Shown here: in pieces, positions 1 to 9,190 of the stretch
How positions within the stretch are numbered: position 1 is the first letter of the stretch
Layout: the number at the start of each line of letters is the position of its first letter
Assembly: GCA_964486725.1 (NCBI GenBank)
Contig: CAZAOK010000002.1
Coordinates: 1-64,000 of the forward strand
From: M55B154 sp964486725
GTDB taxonomy: Bacteria > Spirochaetota > UBA4802 > UB4802
DNA: 64,000 nt
Direction: 5' to 3'
The notes under the pieces: model-generated
Databases searched by the model: none
What the model was told of the DNA's origin: nothing
What the model saw: the letters and a program-made list of their open reading frames with translations, nothing else
Program-made: the position numbers and the translations under genes

Positions 1-5
1 TTTTC

Positions 6-37
6 GTAATTACTCAGCTGTAATTTGAATAATAATC
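6..37. repeat. Truncated end of a MITE copy, abutting copy 1
   Basis: The segment begins GTAATTACTCAGCTGTAAT, which matches 18 of 19 bases of the GTAATTAC-type terminus seen at the left end of the copy at 59639. The following TTGAATAAT also resembles the next bases of that copy. The rest of an element is missing because the 152-bp copy at 38-189 starts directly after it. It is read as the remnant of an older copy next to, or interrupted by, copy 1. The window edge at base 1 prevents a check of its outer flank. Confidence 0.5.
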
Positions 38-189
38 GTTACTACTCAACTATTAACTGAATATATATCATTTTCTGTATAATGAACAGATCTAGAGATG
101 GTTCCCCCCGCCGAAGGCGGGGGGAACCATCATATTTTTAATCATTTCAAGGTAATTGAATCTTTCAATCATGACAGCTGAGTAATTAC
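38..189 (+). mobile_element. MITE-like element, copy 1 (152 bp)
   Basis: It starts GTTACTACTCAACTATTA and ends ATGACAGCTGAGTAATTAC, so the two ends form an imperfect inverted repeat. In the middle (97-131) is a perfect 16-bp stem, GATGGTTCCCCCCGCC pairing with its complement around a GAA loop. The flanking octamers are TAATAATC (30-37) and TGATAATC (190-197), seven of eight identical, as expected for an aged target-site duplication. It has no coding capacity. A conserved TATAATGAACAGA block (78-90) is shared with the copy at 42423. A short T run follows the hairpin, so it could also end transcription. It lies about 150 bases upstream of the PTS IIA gene. Confidence 0.85.
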
Positions 190-248
190 TGATAATCTTC
201 TCTCCTGTAATGAAGAACGATTAAGACATTATACTCCTAATAATACAC

Positions 249-277
249 TTGACTAAATCAAATTATTATTCTTTATT
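249..277 (+). promoter_or_regulatory. Possible promoter for the PTS IIA-ruvB pair
   Basis: TTGACT, a 17-base spacer and TTTATT lie about 65 bases upstream of the IIA start. The -35 is good but the -10 is weak, so this is only a candidate. The rest of 190-342 is AT-rich and shows nothing else recognisable. Confidence 0.3.
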
Positions 278-342
278 AACATAGTATGAAAATAATAACA
301 TTTTACGTGAATTTGATACCAGTTTATGATCGGTTGTAATTT

Positions 343-816
343 ATGGTTCTATCAAACAATCTAAAAAAAAGCGACATTCTAACTAATTGCAAGGCAAAGG
401 ATCGATGGGACCTCATTGATACAATGCTTGATCAGGCAGTGAAAAACAAGTATGTTAGTCCCGATGACAGGGAAACCATACGAAAATCTCTTTTTGACAG
501 GGAAAAGTCAATGAGTACTGGTATCGGCAAGGGGGTTGCCATTCCCCACTGCACCAACGCAAAGGTTGACGACGTAATCATTATAATGGCTATATGTAAC
601 AAGGGTATTAATTTTGATGCAATTGACAATCTTCCGGTGCAGGTAGCTATATTATTGATCGTACCTAAAAATAAACTTACGCAACATATCAAGACACTTG
701 CAAATATTGCCAAGATCATGAATGACAATAATTTACGAGAGGAAATTATCAACGCGAAAACTGCAGACTCAATTTTAAAGATAATCACGCAATACGAAAA
801 TCCACAAAAGAAATAA
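343..816 (+). CDS. PTS EIIA-type protein (PtsN/fructose IIA family)
   Basis: This 157-residue protein is a single PTS EIIA type-2 domain. Such domains accept a phosphoryl group from HPr-like proteins on a histidine and either pass it to sugar or act in regulation, as PtsN does. The phospho-acceptor motif STGIGKGVAIPH is visible, placing the active histidine near residue 69, and the length is normal for a free-standing IIA. No IIB or IIC permease gene is nearby, which favours a regulatory role over sugar uptake. It is followed after six bases by ruvB, so the two are probably co-transcribed. The ribosome binding site before the ATG is weak. Confidence 0.8.
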   Translation: MVLSNNLKKSDILTNCKAKDRWDLIDTMLDQAVKNKYVSPDDRETIRKSLFDREKSMSTGIGKGVAIPHCTNAKVDDVIIIMAICNKGINFDAIDNLPVQVAILLIVPKNKLTQHIKTLANIAKIMNDNNLREEIINAKTADSILKIITQYENPQKK

Positions 817-822
817 CCCTTC

Positions 823-1860
823 ATGGACCAGATTTCTCGTCTAACCAATACAGGCAGGCTTGAAGATGACGATGATCGTTCTCTCAGGCCACATAACATC
901 GATGAATTCATCGGACAGTCACAGTTGATTGAAAACCTCAAGGTATTCATACAATCCGCAAGGATGCGTTCGTGCACCCTTGATCACGTACTCCTGGCGG
1001 GCCCTCCCGGCCTTGGTAAAACAACCCTCGCCCTGATAATAGCCAGGGAACTTGGAGTTAACATCAAGTCAACATCAGCACCAGCAATTGAGAAGGCAGG
1101 TGACCTGGCATCAATACTCACAAGCCTTGAAGACAATGACGTATTTTTTATTGACGAGATTCACCGGCTTTCTCCTGCCATTGAAGAAATACTGTATCCT
1201 GCCATGGAGGACAGGTGTCTGGATATCATAATTGGTCAGGGTGTAGGAGCCAAAAGCATAAAGATCCAGCTTTCTGCGTTCACCCTTGTGGGTGCCACAA
1301 CCCGTACAGGACTACTCACCTCCGCCCTTCGTGACAGGTTTGGCATACCGTTAAGACTTAATTACTATGAACCCGGCGAACTGCAGCAGATTGCCAGGCG
1401 TACCGCGAAAATAATTGGTGTACCTATTTCAGATGAAGCGGCACTAGAAATTGCCAGGCGATCCCGCCGTACACCAAGGATCGTCAACAGGCTGCTGAAA
1501 AGGGTTACTGATTTTGCAACCGTACAAAACCTTGATACAATAGATCTTGATATTACTTCATTTGCCCTTAAAAAGCTGAATATTGACGCCATGGGTCTTG
1601 ATGAAATGGACCGGCGGATACTTTCCATCATTATTGAAAAGTATGATGGTGGACCTGTTGGAATAAAAACCATAGCAATTTCTGTTGGCGAAGAAACCGA
1701 CACCCTGGAAGATTATTATGAACCATTCCTGGTTCAGGCAGGTATGCTGAAACGTACACCCCGGGGCCGCATGGCTACCAGGCAGGCCTTTGATCACCTG
1801 GGACTTCACTATTCATCTGATCATAAAGAAGGTAATACTCTTTTTGAAGATATTGATTAA
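823..1860 (+). CDS. ruvB: Holliday junction branch migration helicase RuvB
   Basis: RuvB is the AAA+ motor that, with RuvA, drives branch migration of Holliday junctions in recombinational repair. The 345-residue protein has Walker A GPPGLGKT at about residues 60-67, Walker B with DEIH, the GATTRTGLL sensor region and the C-terminal winged-helix domain with RTPRGR. Length and domain order are those of canonical RuvB. It starts six bases after the PTS IIA gene with no clear ribosome binding site of its own, suggesting translational coupling. ruvA and ruvC are not in the window. Confidence 0.97.
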   Translation: MDQISRLTNTGRLEDDDDRSLRPHNIDEFIGQSQLIENLKVFIQSARMRSCTLDHVLLAGPPGLGKTTLALIIARELGVNIKSTSAPAIEKAGDLASILTSLEDNDVFFIDEIHRLSPAIEEILYPAMEDRCLDIIIGQGVGAKSIKIQLSAFTLVGATTRTGLLTSALRDRFGIPLRLNYYEPGELQQIARRTAKIIGVPISDEAALEIARRSRRTPRIVNRLLKRVTDFATVQNLDTIDLDITSFALKKLNIDAMGLDEMDRRILSIIIEKYDGGPVGIKTIAISVGEETDTLEDYYEPFLVQAGMLKRTPRGRMATRQAFDHLGLHYSSDHKEGNTLFEDID

Positions 1861-1974
1861 GACATACCCTGTCCCTCATATTGTAATGTGAAGATTAATC
1901 TAATTATTTTAGAAAACCATCAAATTCGGTTTATAGTATATACTACAACCTCAAACTAAAAACGGTATCATTTA

Positions 1975-4900
1975 ATGAAAAGAGATTTCAAGTACAGGGA
2001 AATCCCCTATAATTATACATCATTTTCAGACCGGGAAATTATACTTAAGTATTTTGACGAGGAAACCTGGTCAATTATCAATACCCTCAGGCAACGTCGA
2101 AAAACAGGACGAAGCGCGAAACTTCTTTTTGAGAATCTTGGTGACATCTTTATCATTGATAGAAACCCTTATATATTTAACGATCTGCTTGAGAACAAAA
2201 AAAAACTTAAAAAACTCAGGAAGCAGCATCAGCAACGACTTTCCGTTATCGAGAGAGGGGCCAATGATGAGAAGCTGGTTGCCGACCTCCTTAAACGTGT
2301 TCAAATCATTGAAGACGCCTTTTTTGAAAATTTCAGGCACGAACGCAGAAAACGATTAAAAATCGCGCTTACCCTCAAGACCATTACCCGTGCTGACAAC
2401 TTCCAGTTTACCGCCTTTCACAAGGTTTCACATGCCACCGATGCTACAGACTGGCGTGTTGAATATCCGGCTGTTGTTGTATACCCTGATTCCATACAGG
2501 AAATCATGTCACTTGTAAAAGCCGCCCGGCGACTGGATCTGAACATAATCCCCCGTGGTGGAGGAACCGGTCTTACCGGAGGAGCTGTCCCCCTTGACCG
2601 CAACACCATGGTTATCAACACCGAAAAGCTTACCGGCATTAATCCCATACATAATATCATCGATCTCGGGCGTGAGATACCCGCTATTGAGGTTGAGGCA
2701 GGAGTAGTGACCGATGATGTTATACACTACTGTCAAAAAAGAGGATACATCTTCGCCACTGACCCCACATCAGCATGGGCATCAACTATTGGAGGAAACA
2801 TCGCGGAAAACGCGGGTGGGAAAAAATGTGTGATGTGGGGTACCTGTATAGATAATCTTCTTTCATACCGGCTGGTTGACAGCGAGGGGAATCTCCTGGA
2901 TATCAGACGCATCCATCATCCTTACAGGAAAATCCTTGAGAACGATATCATTACATTCGAAGTATACAGGATTCACCCTGCAAAAGGAGAAACCCATCTT
3001 CGTACCATTGAACTTAAAGGTACAGATATCAGAAAAAAAGGTCTTGGAAAAGATATTACCAACAAGGCTCTCGGAGGTGTTCCGGGTATTCAAAAAGAAG
3101 GGGGAGATGGTATCATCGTCTCAGCGAATTTCGTGCTGTACCGCCCTTTTACCCATTGCAGAACCATTTGCCTTGAATTTTTCGGTAATAACATGATATA
3201 TGCGTCCAAAGCTATCGTGGATATTATGGACAGGTTTTCAAACAATGATACCGTCTATTTAACAGCGCTTGAACACTTTGACGAAAAGTACGTGAAGGCA
3301 ATACAATACAGGAATAAATCTCGGCGTACCGAAATACCCAAGGCAGTTCTGCTCATTGATATTGAAAGTAATGATGAAGACGAACTTGACAACTCCTGTA
3401 AAACAATGATATCCATGGTGCAGCAGTATAACACGGAAGGAATGATTGCCAAGGACAATTCTGCGCGTGAACGATTCTGGAAAGATCGGAAGAACCTTGG
3501 TGCCATAGCCCGTCATACCAACGCGTTTAAACTTAACGAAGATATTGTCATACCGCTTGAGAAAATTCCGGATTTCGCTGACTTTATTGAAAAACTGAAT
3601 GTGAAGAAAGAACTCGCCAATTACACAGCCATCATTAATGATATTGAAACGTTTTTATCAAAAGCTGAAAATTTCAGCGATGATGAGTTTATTGCTGGTA
3701 AAATCTCTGATTACCTGAACAAACTACAACCCCTTAGTAAAACCTATAATGATTTCGCGGATAATCTTGATACCTCGGCCAGGGAATTTTTTAAGTATGA
3801 TTCATCATATTCCAGTGATGGCCGGTCGCTTTTCCAGCTTCTGCAGGAAGAACAGGTCACCCTGGACTTCAAAAAGAATGTGGTGGACGTGTTTCACAGC
3901 ATTTTTCATGGATATGCCCAACTACTGCTTGAATTCGATGAACTGGTAGGTGCCCAGGAAAACAGGCGCATAATAATAGCCACACATATGCATGCCGGAG
4001 ACGGGAACGTACATGTGAATATCCCCGTGCATTCAAATGATTACGCCATGATGCGTGAAGCTGACACTACCGCAGGCATCATTATGGAAAAAGTTGTTGA
4101 ACTGGGAGGGGTAATATCTGGTGAACATGGCATAGGCCTGACCAAGCTCAGATTCATAGACCAGCAAACCCTTGACAGCTATGCGTCCTATAAAATACTG
4201 GCCGATCCTGATAACATATTCAATCCGGGAAAACTAAGCAGACATTTAAATCTCGATTATATATATACACCATCATTTAACCTGCTTGAACTTGAAGCCT
4301 TCATATTAAAAGCTACAGACCTGGAAAAACTCTCCACATCAATCGCTTCATGTGTTCGTTGCGGAAAATGCAAGGGGGTATGTAATACACATTATCCCGG
4401 TGGTACAATGTTCTTCAATCCGCGAAACAAGATACTTGGCACTGCACTTATTATGGAAGCAGTTCTATATGACATACAGACTTCCAACACATTAAGTTTC
4501 CGTAATTTTATAAAACTGAGGGAGATTACTGATCATTGTACAATCTGTCATAATTGCCAGGTTCCCTGTCCTGTAAACATTGATTTCGGTGATATCACCC
4601 TTGAAGCACGGGCACTTTTGGTACATCGTAAAAAATCACGATTCAAGCCGGTTACTACCTTTACACTCTTTTACCTCAAGCAGAAAGGGTATTACATGAA
4701 CAAGTTGTTCAGAATCCTTATCCTTAAACTGGGTTACCGGGCGCAAAGGATTGGCTATTATGTGAATCGGCCAGTTTCAGCTCTTACCTCAAAGATTGTT
4801 CCAATGATTGCAGGGTATCTCAAGGGTAAATTTCCGGTATCAGGAGCCAGGTCCCTCAGGGAAAGACTGGGCCTGAGTAAACGTACCGCCTTCATCACAT

Positions 4901-5694
4901 TTCAAAAACCAGGTATTGCTGTTGATAAAAGTGTAATATATTTCCCCGGATGTGGTTCCGAAAGGATGTTTCCAGAGATCAGCATGGCAACTATCGCGCT
5001 TCTTTACAATGCAGGTATCCGGGTGGTAATACCACCTGAATATCTTTGCTGCGGATACCCTATGCAGGCAAATGGTAAAATATCAGATGCCGAAATTAAA
5101 ATTAATGAGAACAGGGTCATTTTCCACAGGATGGCTGATATAATATCTTACATGGATATCGATGGAATTATCCTCACCTGCGGCACCTGTTACGAAATGC
5201 TTAGTAAGTATGAACTCGAAAATGTTTTTCAGAATGCCGCACTATATGATATCAATGAATATATAGCGCGTAATAACCTTTACCGCAACGACATACACAG
5301 TCTCCTCCTTCTCTACCATGAACCATGTCATTCACCACTTAAAAAGAGTGGGTATGAGAATACATTTCACACGATATTTAACAACAACCCCACCTGTATT
5401 CCCAACTGCTGTGGCGAAGGGGGAACCCTGGCACTATCCACGCCTGACATTGCAAACACACTTCGGGATAGAAAAAAAGAGAACATACTGGCAACAGAAC
5501 CGGGTGATCACAATATTACCGTGTTAACCACATGTCCCAGTTGCGTACAGGGATTAACCAGGATTGATGGGACGGTCTCCGTAAAGGGTAAATCTCTTGT
5601 TGTATATTGTGCTGAACAATTTCTCGGCCAGAACTGGCAGAAAGAATTTTTTCGGGAAGTAAAAAAAGGCGGATACGAGACAATTTTATTTTAA
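1975..5694 (+). CDS. FAD-linked oxidase fused to Fe-S/CCG-domain subunit (D-lactate/glycolate dehydrogenase type)
   Basis: This 1239-residue protein joins a GlcD-like flavin dehydrogenase to a GlcF-like iron-sulfur subunit. After an N-terminal region of about 150 residues comes the FAD-binding fold with PRGGGTGLTGG near residue 192. The FAD-oxidase C domain follows, with GDGNVHVN near 675 and GEHGIG near 715. Two ferredoxin-like cysteine clusters lie near 793 (CVRCGKCKGVC) and 854 (CTICHNCQVPCP). Two CCG domains with CCGYP near 1024 and CCGEGG near 1145 complete it. Such proteins oxidise D-2-hydroxy acids and pass electrons to the quinone pool; the substrate cannot be read from sequence. A hairpin follows the stop codon. 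Confidence 0.85.
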   Translation: MKRDFKYREIPYNYTSFSDREIILKYFDEETWSIINTLRQRRKTGRSAKLLFENLGDIFIIDRNPYIFNDLLENKKKLKKLRKQHQQRLSVIERGANDEKLVADLLKRVQIIEDAFFENFRHERRKRLKIALTLKTITRADNFQFTAFHKVSHATDATDWRVEYPAVVVYPDSIQEIMSLVKAARRLDLNIIPRGGGTGLTGGAVPLDRNTMVINTEKLTGINPIHNIIDLGREIPAIEVEAGVVTDDVIHYCQKRGYIFATDPTSAWASTIGGNIAENAGGKKCVMWGTCIDNLLSYRLVDSEGNLLDIRRIHHPYRKILENDIITFEVYRIHPAKGETHLRTIELKGTDIRKKGLGKDITNKALGGVPGIQKEGGDGIIVSANFVLYRPFTHCRTICLEFFGNNMIYASKAIVDIMDRFSNNDTVYLTALEHFDEKYVKAIQYRNKSRRTEIPKAVLLIDIESNDEDELDNSCKTMISMVQQYNTEGMIAKDNSARERFWKDRKNLGAIARHTNAFKLNEDIVIPLEKIPDFADFIEKLNVKKELANYTAIINDIETFLSKAENFSDDEFIAGKISDYLNKLQPLSKTYNDFADNLDTSAREFFKYDSSYSSDGRSLFQLLQEEQVTLDFKKNVVDVFHSIFHGYAQLLLEFDELVGAQENRRIIIATHMHAGDGNVHVNIPVHSNDYAMMREADTTAGIIMEKVVELGGVISGEHGIGLTKLRFIDQQTLDSYASYKILADPDNIFNPGKLSRHLNLDYIYTPSFNLLELEAFILKATDLEKLSTSIASCVRCGKCKGVCNTHYPGGTMFFNPRNKILGTALIMEAVLYDIQTSNTLSFRNFIKLREITDHCTICHNCQVPCPVNIDFGDITLEARALLVHRKKSRFKPVTTFTLFYLKQKGYYMNKLFRILILKLGYRAQRIGYYVNRPVSALTSKIVPMIAGYLKGKFPVSGARSLRERLGLSKRTAFITFQKPGIAVDKSVIYFPGCGSERMFPEISMATIALLYNAGIRVVIPPEYLCCGYPMQANGKISDAEIKINENRVIFHRMADIISYMDIDGIILTCGTCYEMLSKYELENVFQNAALYDINEYIARNNLYRNDIHSLLLLYHEPCHSPLKKSGYENTFHTIFNNNPTCIPNCCGEGGTLALSTPDIANTLRDRKKENILATEPGDHNITVLTTCPSCVQGLTRIDGTVSVKGKSLVVYCAEQFLGQNWQKEFFREVKKGGYETILF

Positions 5695-5722
5695 CCTGGG
5701 AGAAATTCACTGTTCTCCCAGG
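5695..5722. terminator. Hairpin between convergent genes
   Basis: CCTGGGAGAA and TTCTCCCAGG form a perfect 10-bp stem around an eight-base loop, starting at the first base after the dehydrogenase stop codon. No strong T run follows on the plus strand. On the minus strand an AT-rich TTAAAATAAAAT follows the stem, so it may end the LolA-like operon better than the dehydrogenase transcript. Confidence 0.55.
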
Positions 5723-5741
5723 CATGGCATGAAAATCTAAA

Positions 5742-6479
5742 TCATCGAAGGGATTCCCTGGCAAGCTGTGAATTGCTTACAGGGGTATTGTACACTACTT
5801 TTTCCACCTTCAATTCCGTTTCACCATATCCTTCAGCACTTTTCATTACTACACGTAATGGAGTAATAATGCCATTGATGGTTTTAATTTTGTGGTTTTC
5901 CAATACCTTGTGCAGCTTCCCATCCCTAAATAAATCAAGTTTAACTACGAAATAATCAGATTTTCGAACATATATAATCGACTTGTCATAGACCTTGTTT
6001 CCCTTTTTACTAACCGCTTCCACCTTGTAGCAATCTGCTCCTAAAACCTTTTCATCTCCAAGCTTCTTGTACGCATAATCATCAATATTCCTTGAAGATA
6101 AATCCTCATAATAGAAATGAGAATTTACAAACGGCTTATCCTTATCTGCCGCGGCAATTCTTTTTACCCTGCCGGATGACAGACGTAACCACTGGTCATC
6201 ATCCCTGTTCTTGTATGTATGGGTGAGCAGCTTGATCCGGGTTGGTTTTGTAAATGAAATTAACACCTGCTCATTTCCATTAACCTTTTTTGCTATAGCG
6301 ATGAACTCTTTTTCCATGGTTCTGCCGCCTTTCTTGATATTCATTGTTACCTTTGTCTTTGCGGTATCAGGTTCTTTAAGCTCATCACTTTTATCCATTA
6401 TTTCCCTTCCTGTTAACGCGAACAGGGATTGTGCCGCAAAAAATACAAGCAGCAGTGTAATAAATGTCTTTCCTTTCAT
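5742..6479 (-). CDS. Outer-membrane lipoprotein-sorting (LolA-like) family protein
   Basis: The 245-residue protein has a signal peptide (MKGKTFITLLLVFFAAQSLFA) and then a beta-rich LolA-like fold of the type annotated as outer membrane lipoprotein-sorting protein (COG2834-like). Supporting features are the N-terminal REIMDKSDELKEPD helix, the K-rich TMNIKKGGRTMEK strand, and the DDQWLRLSSGRVKRI and DYAYKKLG segments. Proteins of this family commonly sit next to MMPL/RND transporters, as here: the transporter gene ends 29 bases upstream. A periplasmic role carrying a hydrophobic ligand for the transporter is inferred. It is the last gene of the TetR-controlled operon. Confidence 0.75.
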   Translation of the reverse strand: MKGKTFITLLLVFFAAQSLFALTGREIMDKSDELKEPDTAKTKVTMNIKKGGRTMEKEFIAIAKKVNGNEQVLISFTKPTRIKLLTHTYKNRDDDQWLRLSSGRVKRIAAADKDKPFVNSHFYYEDLSSRNIDDYAYKKLGDEKVLGADCYKVEAVSKKGNKVYDKSIIYVRKSDYFVVKLDLFRDGKLHKVLENHKIKTINGIITPLRVVMKSAEGYGETELKVEKVVYNTPVSNSQLARESLR

Positions 6480-6508
6480 AATAAACTCCTCCTGTTTTTA
6501 AAACTTGT

Positions 6509-9175
6509 TTAGATATTTTCCCTGTCCAGGTCAAAGAACCTGCCAATATAAAAATAGTCCCAGAACCTGGACGTAGATTCCGATTCCTGCAGTGATATGC
6601 CGGTTAGTTTTATAGTTGCCGGCAATACAACAAGCGCTCCAAGTGTAGTTGCTATCATACTGATGGCCACAAGGATGCTAAAGAGTATAATTGGCTTGAA
6701 GTTAGACGTGACCAGCACTGAGAATCCAAAAATCAGCGCCATCGATGTAAATATAATGGCTTTGCCCGAAACTGCCAGTGTACCCGCAATAGTGTCATCC
6801 ACCGAATAATCTTTATTCCGCAGGTGTCGGTATGAATTCAGGAAATGTACCGTGTCGTCCACACCAATCCCAATTACCATTGATGCTATAATGGCGGTTG
6901 CCAGATCAAGAGAGACCCCGAACCAACCCATAATACCAAAATTAATTATTACCGCCGTACTCATGGGAATGAGCGCAACAACTCCTGCCTTCCAGTTTTT
7001 AAATAATAAAAAAATAATCAAACTGACAACAATAACACAAAGCACAAGGCTCATAATCTGGCCGACAACAATATAATGAGACATGCGAACCATGACCGCG
7101 GGCTCGCCTGTCACTTCGTAGGTGTATTTATCAGGCAATGTCTTTTCAAGGTGATCTTTTATGTCCTTCTGAATTATTTTAAATTCATTTGAACCAAGAC
7201 GATATCCCTCTTTTTCCCAGGTACGGGCAAAGATGTTTGCCGTTTGAAAATATGTATCAACATAGGGTTCAAATTCATCATACCTGCCATCAAAATTAGT
7301 ATCTTCACCTGAATAAATCTCAAGGTAATCCCAGATAGTTTCTTTTGTATCAGGTATTGCATAGTAATCCTGGTTGCCGTTATTCATTGCCATATGCATA
7401 CGTTTGATGAAATCCGTAAAACATTCTGTCCTGCCGACATTTAAATGACTGTTCTCTTCGGCTTCCAGCCATGTACGAAGACTTTCCAGGGTTTTCAGGT
7501 ATTCCGGGTCCTTAACCCCGTCCATCTCCTCTGAATTAATCAGGATGTTTAATCCATATGCCCCGCCGAATTTTCTGCCAATCTCTTTAAGGCTTGAAAT
7601 TATATAATCTTTTTCCTTGAAATACCCTATAATTGATGTTTCAACGTTGATACGGGTCATACCAGCAATACTCACAATCATGAGCAATACCACGACGATA
7701 ATAACTTTCATTGAATGCTTTAGTGATAGCCATGTTACAAACTGCACAATCATATCAACCAGGGTTTTCTTTACCCGTTTATCCTTTTTCAAAAGCAGCT
7801 TTGGCATTGTATGAGGCATGAGAACAAGCATGGCGGGTATTATGGTAGTTGATATAAGAATTGTAAACAAGACCCCCACGGCAGAAAATATTCCCCACTC
7901 CTGTATGGCAGATACCTGGTTAGTGGCCAGTGTCATGAACCCGAAAAAAGTAGTAACTCCGGCAAGCATTACCGTAACTGAAATGTGAGACATTGAAAGA
8001 AGAAGCCCCCTTTTCTTTCCCTGACTGGAAATATCATCAAAATCTATGTAATACTGGTTTAATATGTGAATGGAGTAAGAACTCCCTACCGCAATCATGA
8101 GCGGGGGTATTGAAATCCCCATCACTGTCATCGGCACTCCCAGGTGCCCCATCAGACCCATAACCCAGAGGTCAGCCATCACAAGGGTGACAAAGGGCAG
8201 TACTACACCCCTGAAAGATCTGAAATTAAAAAAGAATATCATTACTACAACCAGTAAAACAAGGGGGAGATGAGTTTCAAGATCATGCTGCATATACTCA
8301 TTTATCTGATGATTAATAATTGGAATTCCCTGAACAGTAATGTTGAGAGTATGATAGCTTTTAGTAAGATTCCATAATTCTTCTGTTATATCATCCTGGT
8401 CACGCACATTGATGAACCTGACAAGAAGGCAAAAATCAGTTATTTCTCCTGTTTCATTATCACGATAATACAGCCCCCTGTCAAAAGCGGGATTGCGGGT
8501 AAGATTTTCTTTAAAGGTTTCTATCTCTTCACGGGTTTTGGGTATCTGACGGACACCATTTTCATCCAGGGGTATGAGGTTTATAGCCCGAAGTGTATCA
8601 TCTTCTCCTACAATATCTTTCATAGTAAGAGGTGATATTATGGTATCAACAAATTCTTTTTTCCGAAGCCGGTATGATTTCTGAAGCTCGTCAAAAATAT
8701 CTTCCAGGTTACTTTGTGTGAGATGTACATCATCAATACCCAGCGTATTCATTTTCCTGAGAATTAAACGTAGATACGGCCTGTCATCATTATATATTTT
8801 GCGTAACTCATGCAAAGATATGGATTTTCTTGATGTCAGTGCTCTAAAGGATTTTAACCTCTTGTCTTCCTTTTCTTTGTTAAACTGGCTGTATTCATCG
8901 ATATCGTTTATAAGTTGATTGATTTCTTCAAGGGTTTCAGAATTCCAAAGGTTACCAGGGCTCACCCCCATTATCATGAACTTGCCATTGTTGCCATATA
9001 TTTCTTTAAGTTTCTGGTTCTCCAGGTATTCGCTGTCACGCTTTGGCATCATGGCATCTACGGAGCTATCAAATCTGAGCTTGCCCAGACCCGTGCCAAG
9101 AATTACCGTCATGATCAAGAGTACTGCTATGAATAAAACAGGTTTTTTTAAAACAAGATCGATATATTTTGCCAT
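6509..9175 (-). CDS. MMPL/RND-superfamily transporter
   Basis: The 888-residue protein has the RND layout of one N-terminal membrane helix, a large periplasmic loop, five or six helices at about residues 300-470, a second loop and a final helix group after about residue 705. The helix groups carry sterol-sensing-like or MMPL features such as GSSYSIHILN and GIGVDDTVHFLNSYR, the second being a hallmark of HpnN/MMPL exporters. These proteins export lipids, hopanoids or other hydrophobic compounds using the proton gradient. It lies between a TetR repressor and a LolA-like periplasmic protein, with gaps of 15 and 29 bases, so the three form one operon. The substrate is unknown. Confidence 0.88.
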   Translation of the reverse strand: MAKYIDLVLKKPVLFIAVLLIMTVILGTGLGKLRFDSSVDAMMPKRDSEYLENQKLKEIYGNNGKFMIMGVSPGNLWNSETLEEINQLINDIDEYSQFNKEKEDKRLKSFRALTSRKSISLHELRKIYNDDRPYLRLILRKMNTLGIDDVHLTQSNLEDIFDELQKSYRLRKKEFVDTIISPLTMKDIVGEDDTLRAINLIPLDENGVRQIPKTREEIETFKENLTRNPAFDRGLYYRDNETGEITDFCLLVRFINVRDQDDITEELWNLTKSYHTLNITVQGIPIINHQINEYMQHDLETHLPLVLLVVVMIFFFNFRSFRGVVLPFVTLVMADLWVMGLMGHLGVPMTVMGISIPPLMIAVGSSYSIHILNQYYIDFDDISSQGKKRGLLLSMSHISVTVMLAGVTTFFGFMTLATNQVSAIQEWGIFSAVGVLFTILISTTIIPAMLVLMPHTMPKLLLKKDKRVKKTLVDMIVQFVTWLSLKHSMKVIIVVVLLMIVSIAGMTRINVETSIIGYFKEKDYIISSLKEIGRKFGGAYGLNILINSEEMDGVKDPEYLKTLESLRTWLEAEENSHLNVGRTECFTDFIKRMHMAMNNGNQDYYAIPDTKETIWDYLEIYSGEDTNFDGRYDEFEPYVDTYFQTANIFARTWEKEGYRLGSNEFKIIQKDIKDHLEKTLPDKYTYEVTGEPAVMVRMSHYIVVGQIMSLVLCVIVVSLIIFLLFKNWKAGVVALIPMSTAVIINFGIMGWFGVSLDLATAIIASMVIGIGVDDTVHFLNSYRHLRNKDYSVDDTIAGTLAVSGKAIIFTSMALIFGFSVLVTSNFKPIILFSILVAISMIATTLGALVVLPATIKLTGISLQESESTSRFWDYFYIGRFFDLDRENI

Positions 9176-9190
9176 AGTTCTCCCCGCTAA

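Noticed and set aside
38..189. REP/RAYT-type palindromic repeat in place of a MITE
   Set aside because: The elements are longer than REPs and have terminal inverted repeats and 8-bp target duplications, which REPs lack. No RAYT gene is in the window.
432..977. 181-residue open frame antisense to the PTS IIA and ruvB genes
   Set aside because: It crosses two well-supported genes and has no domain.
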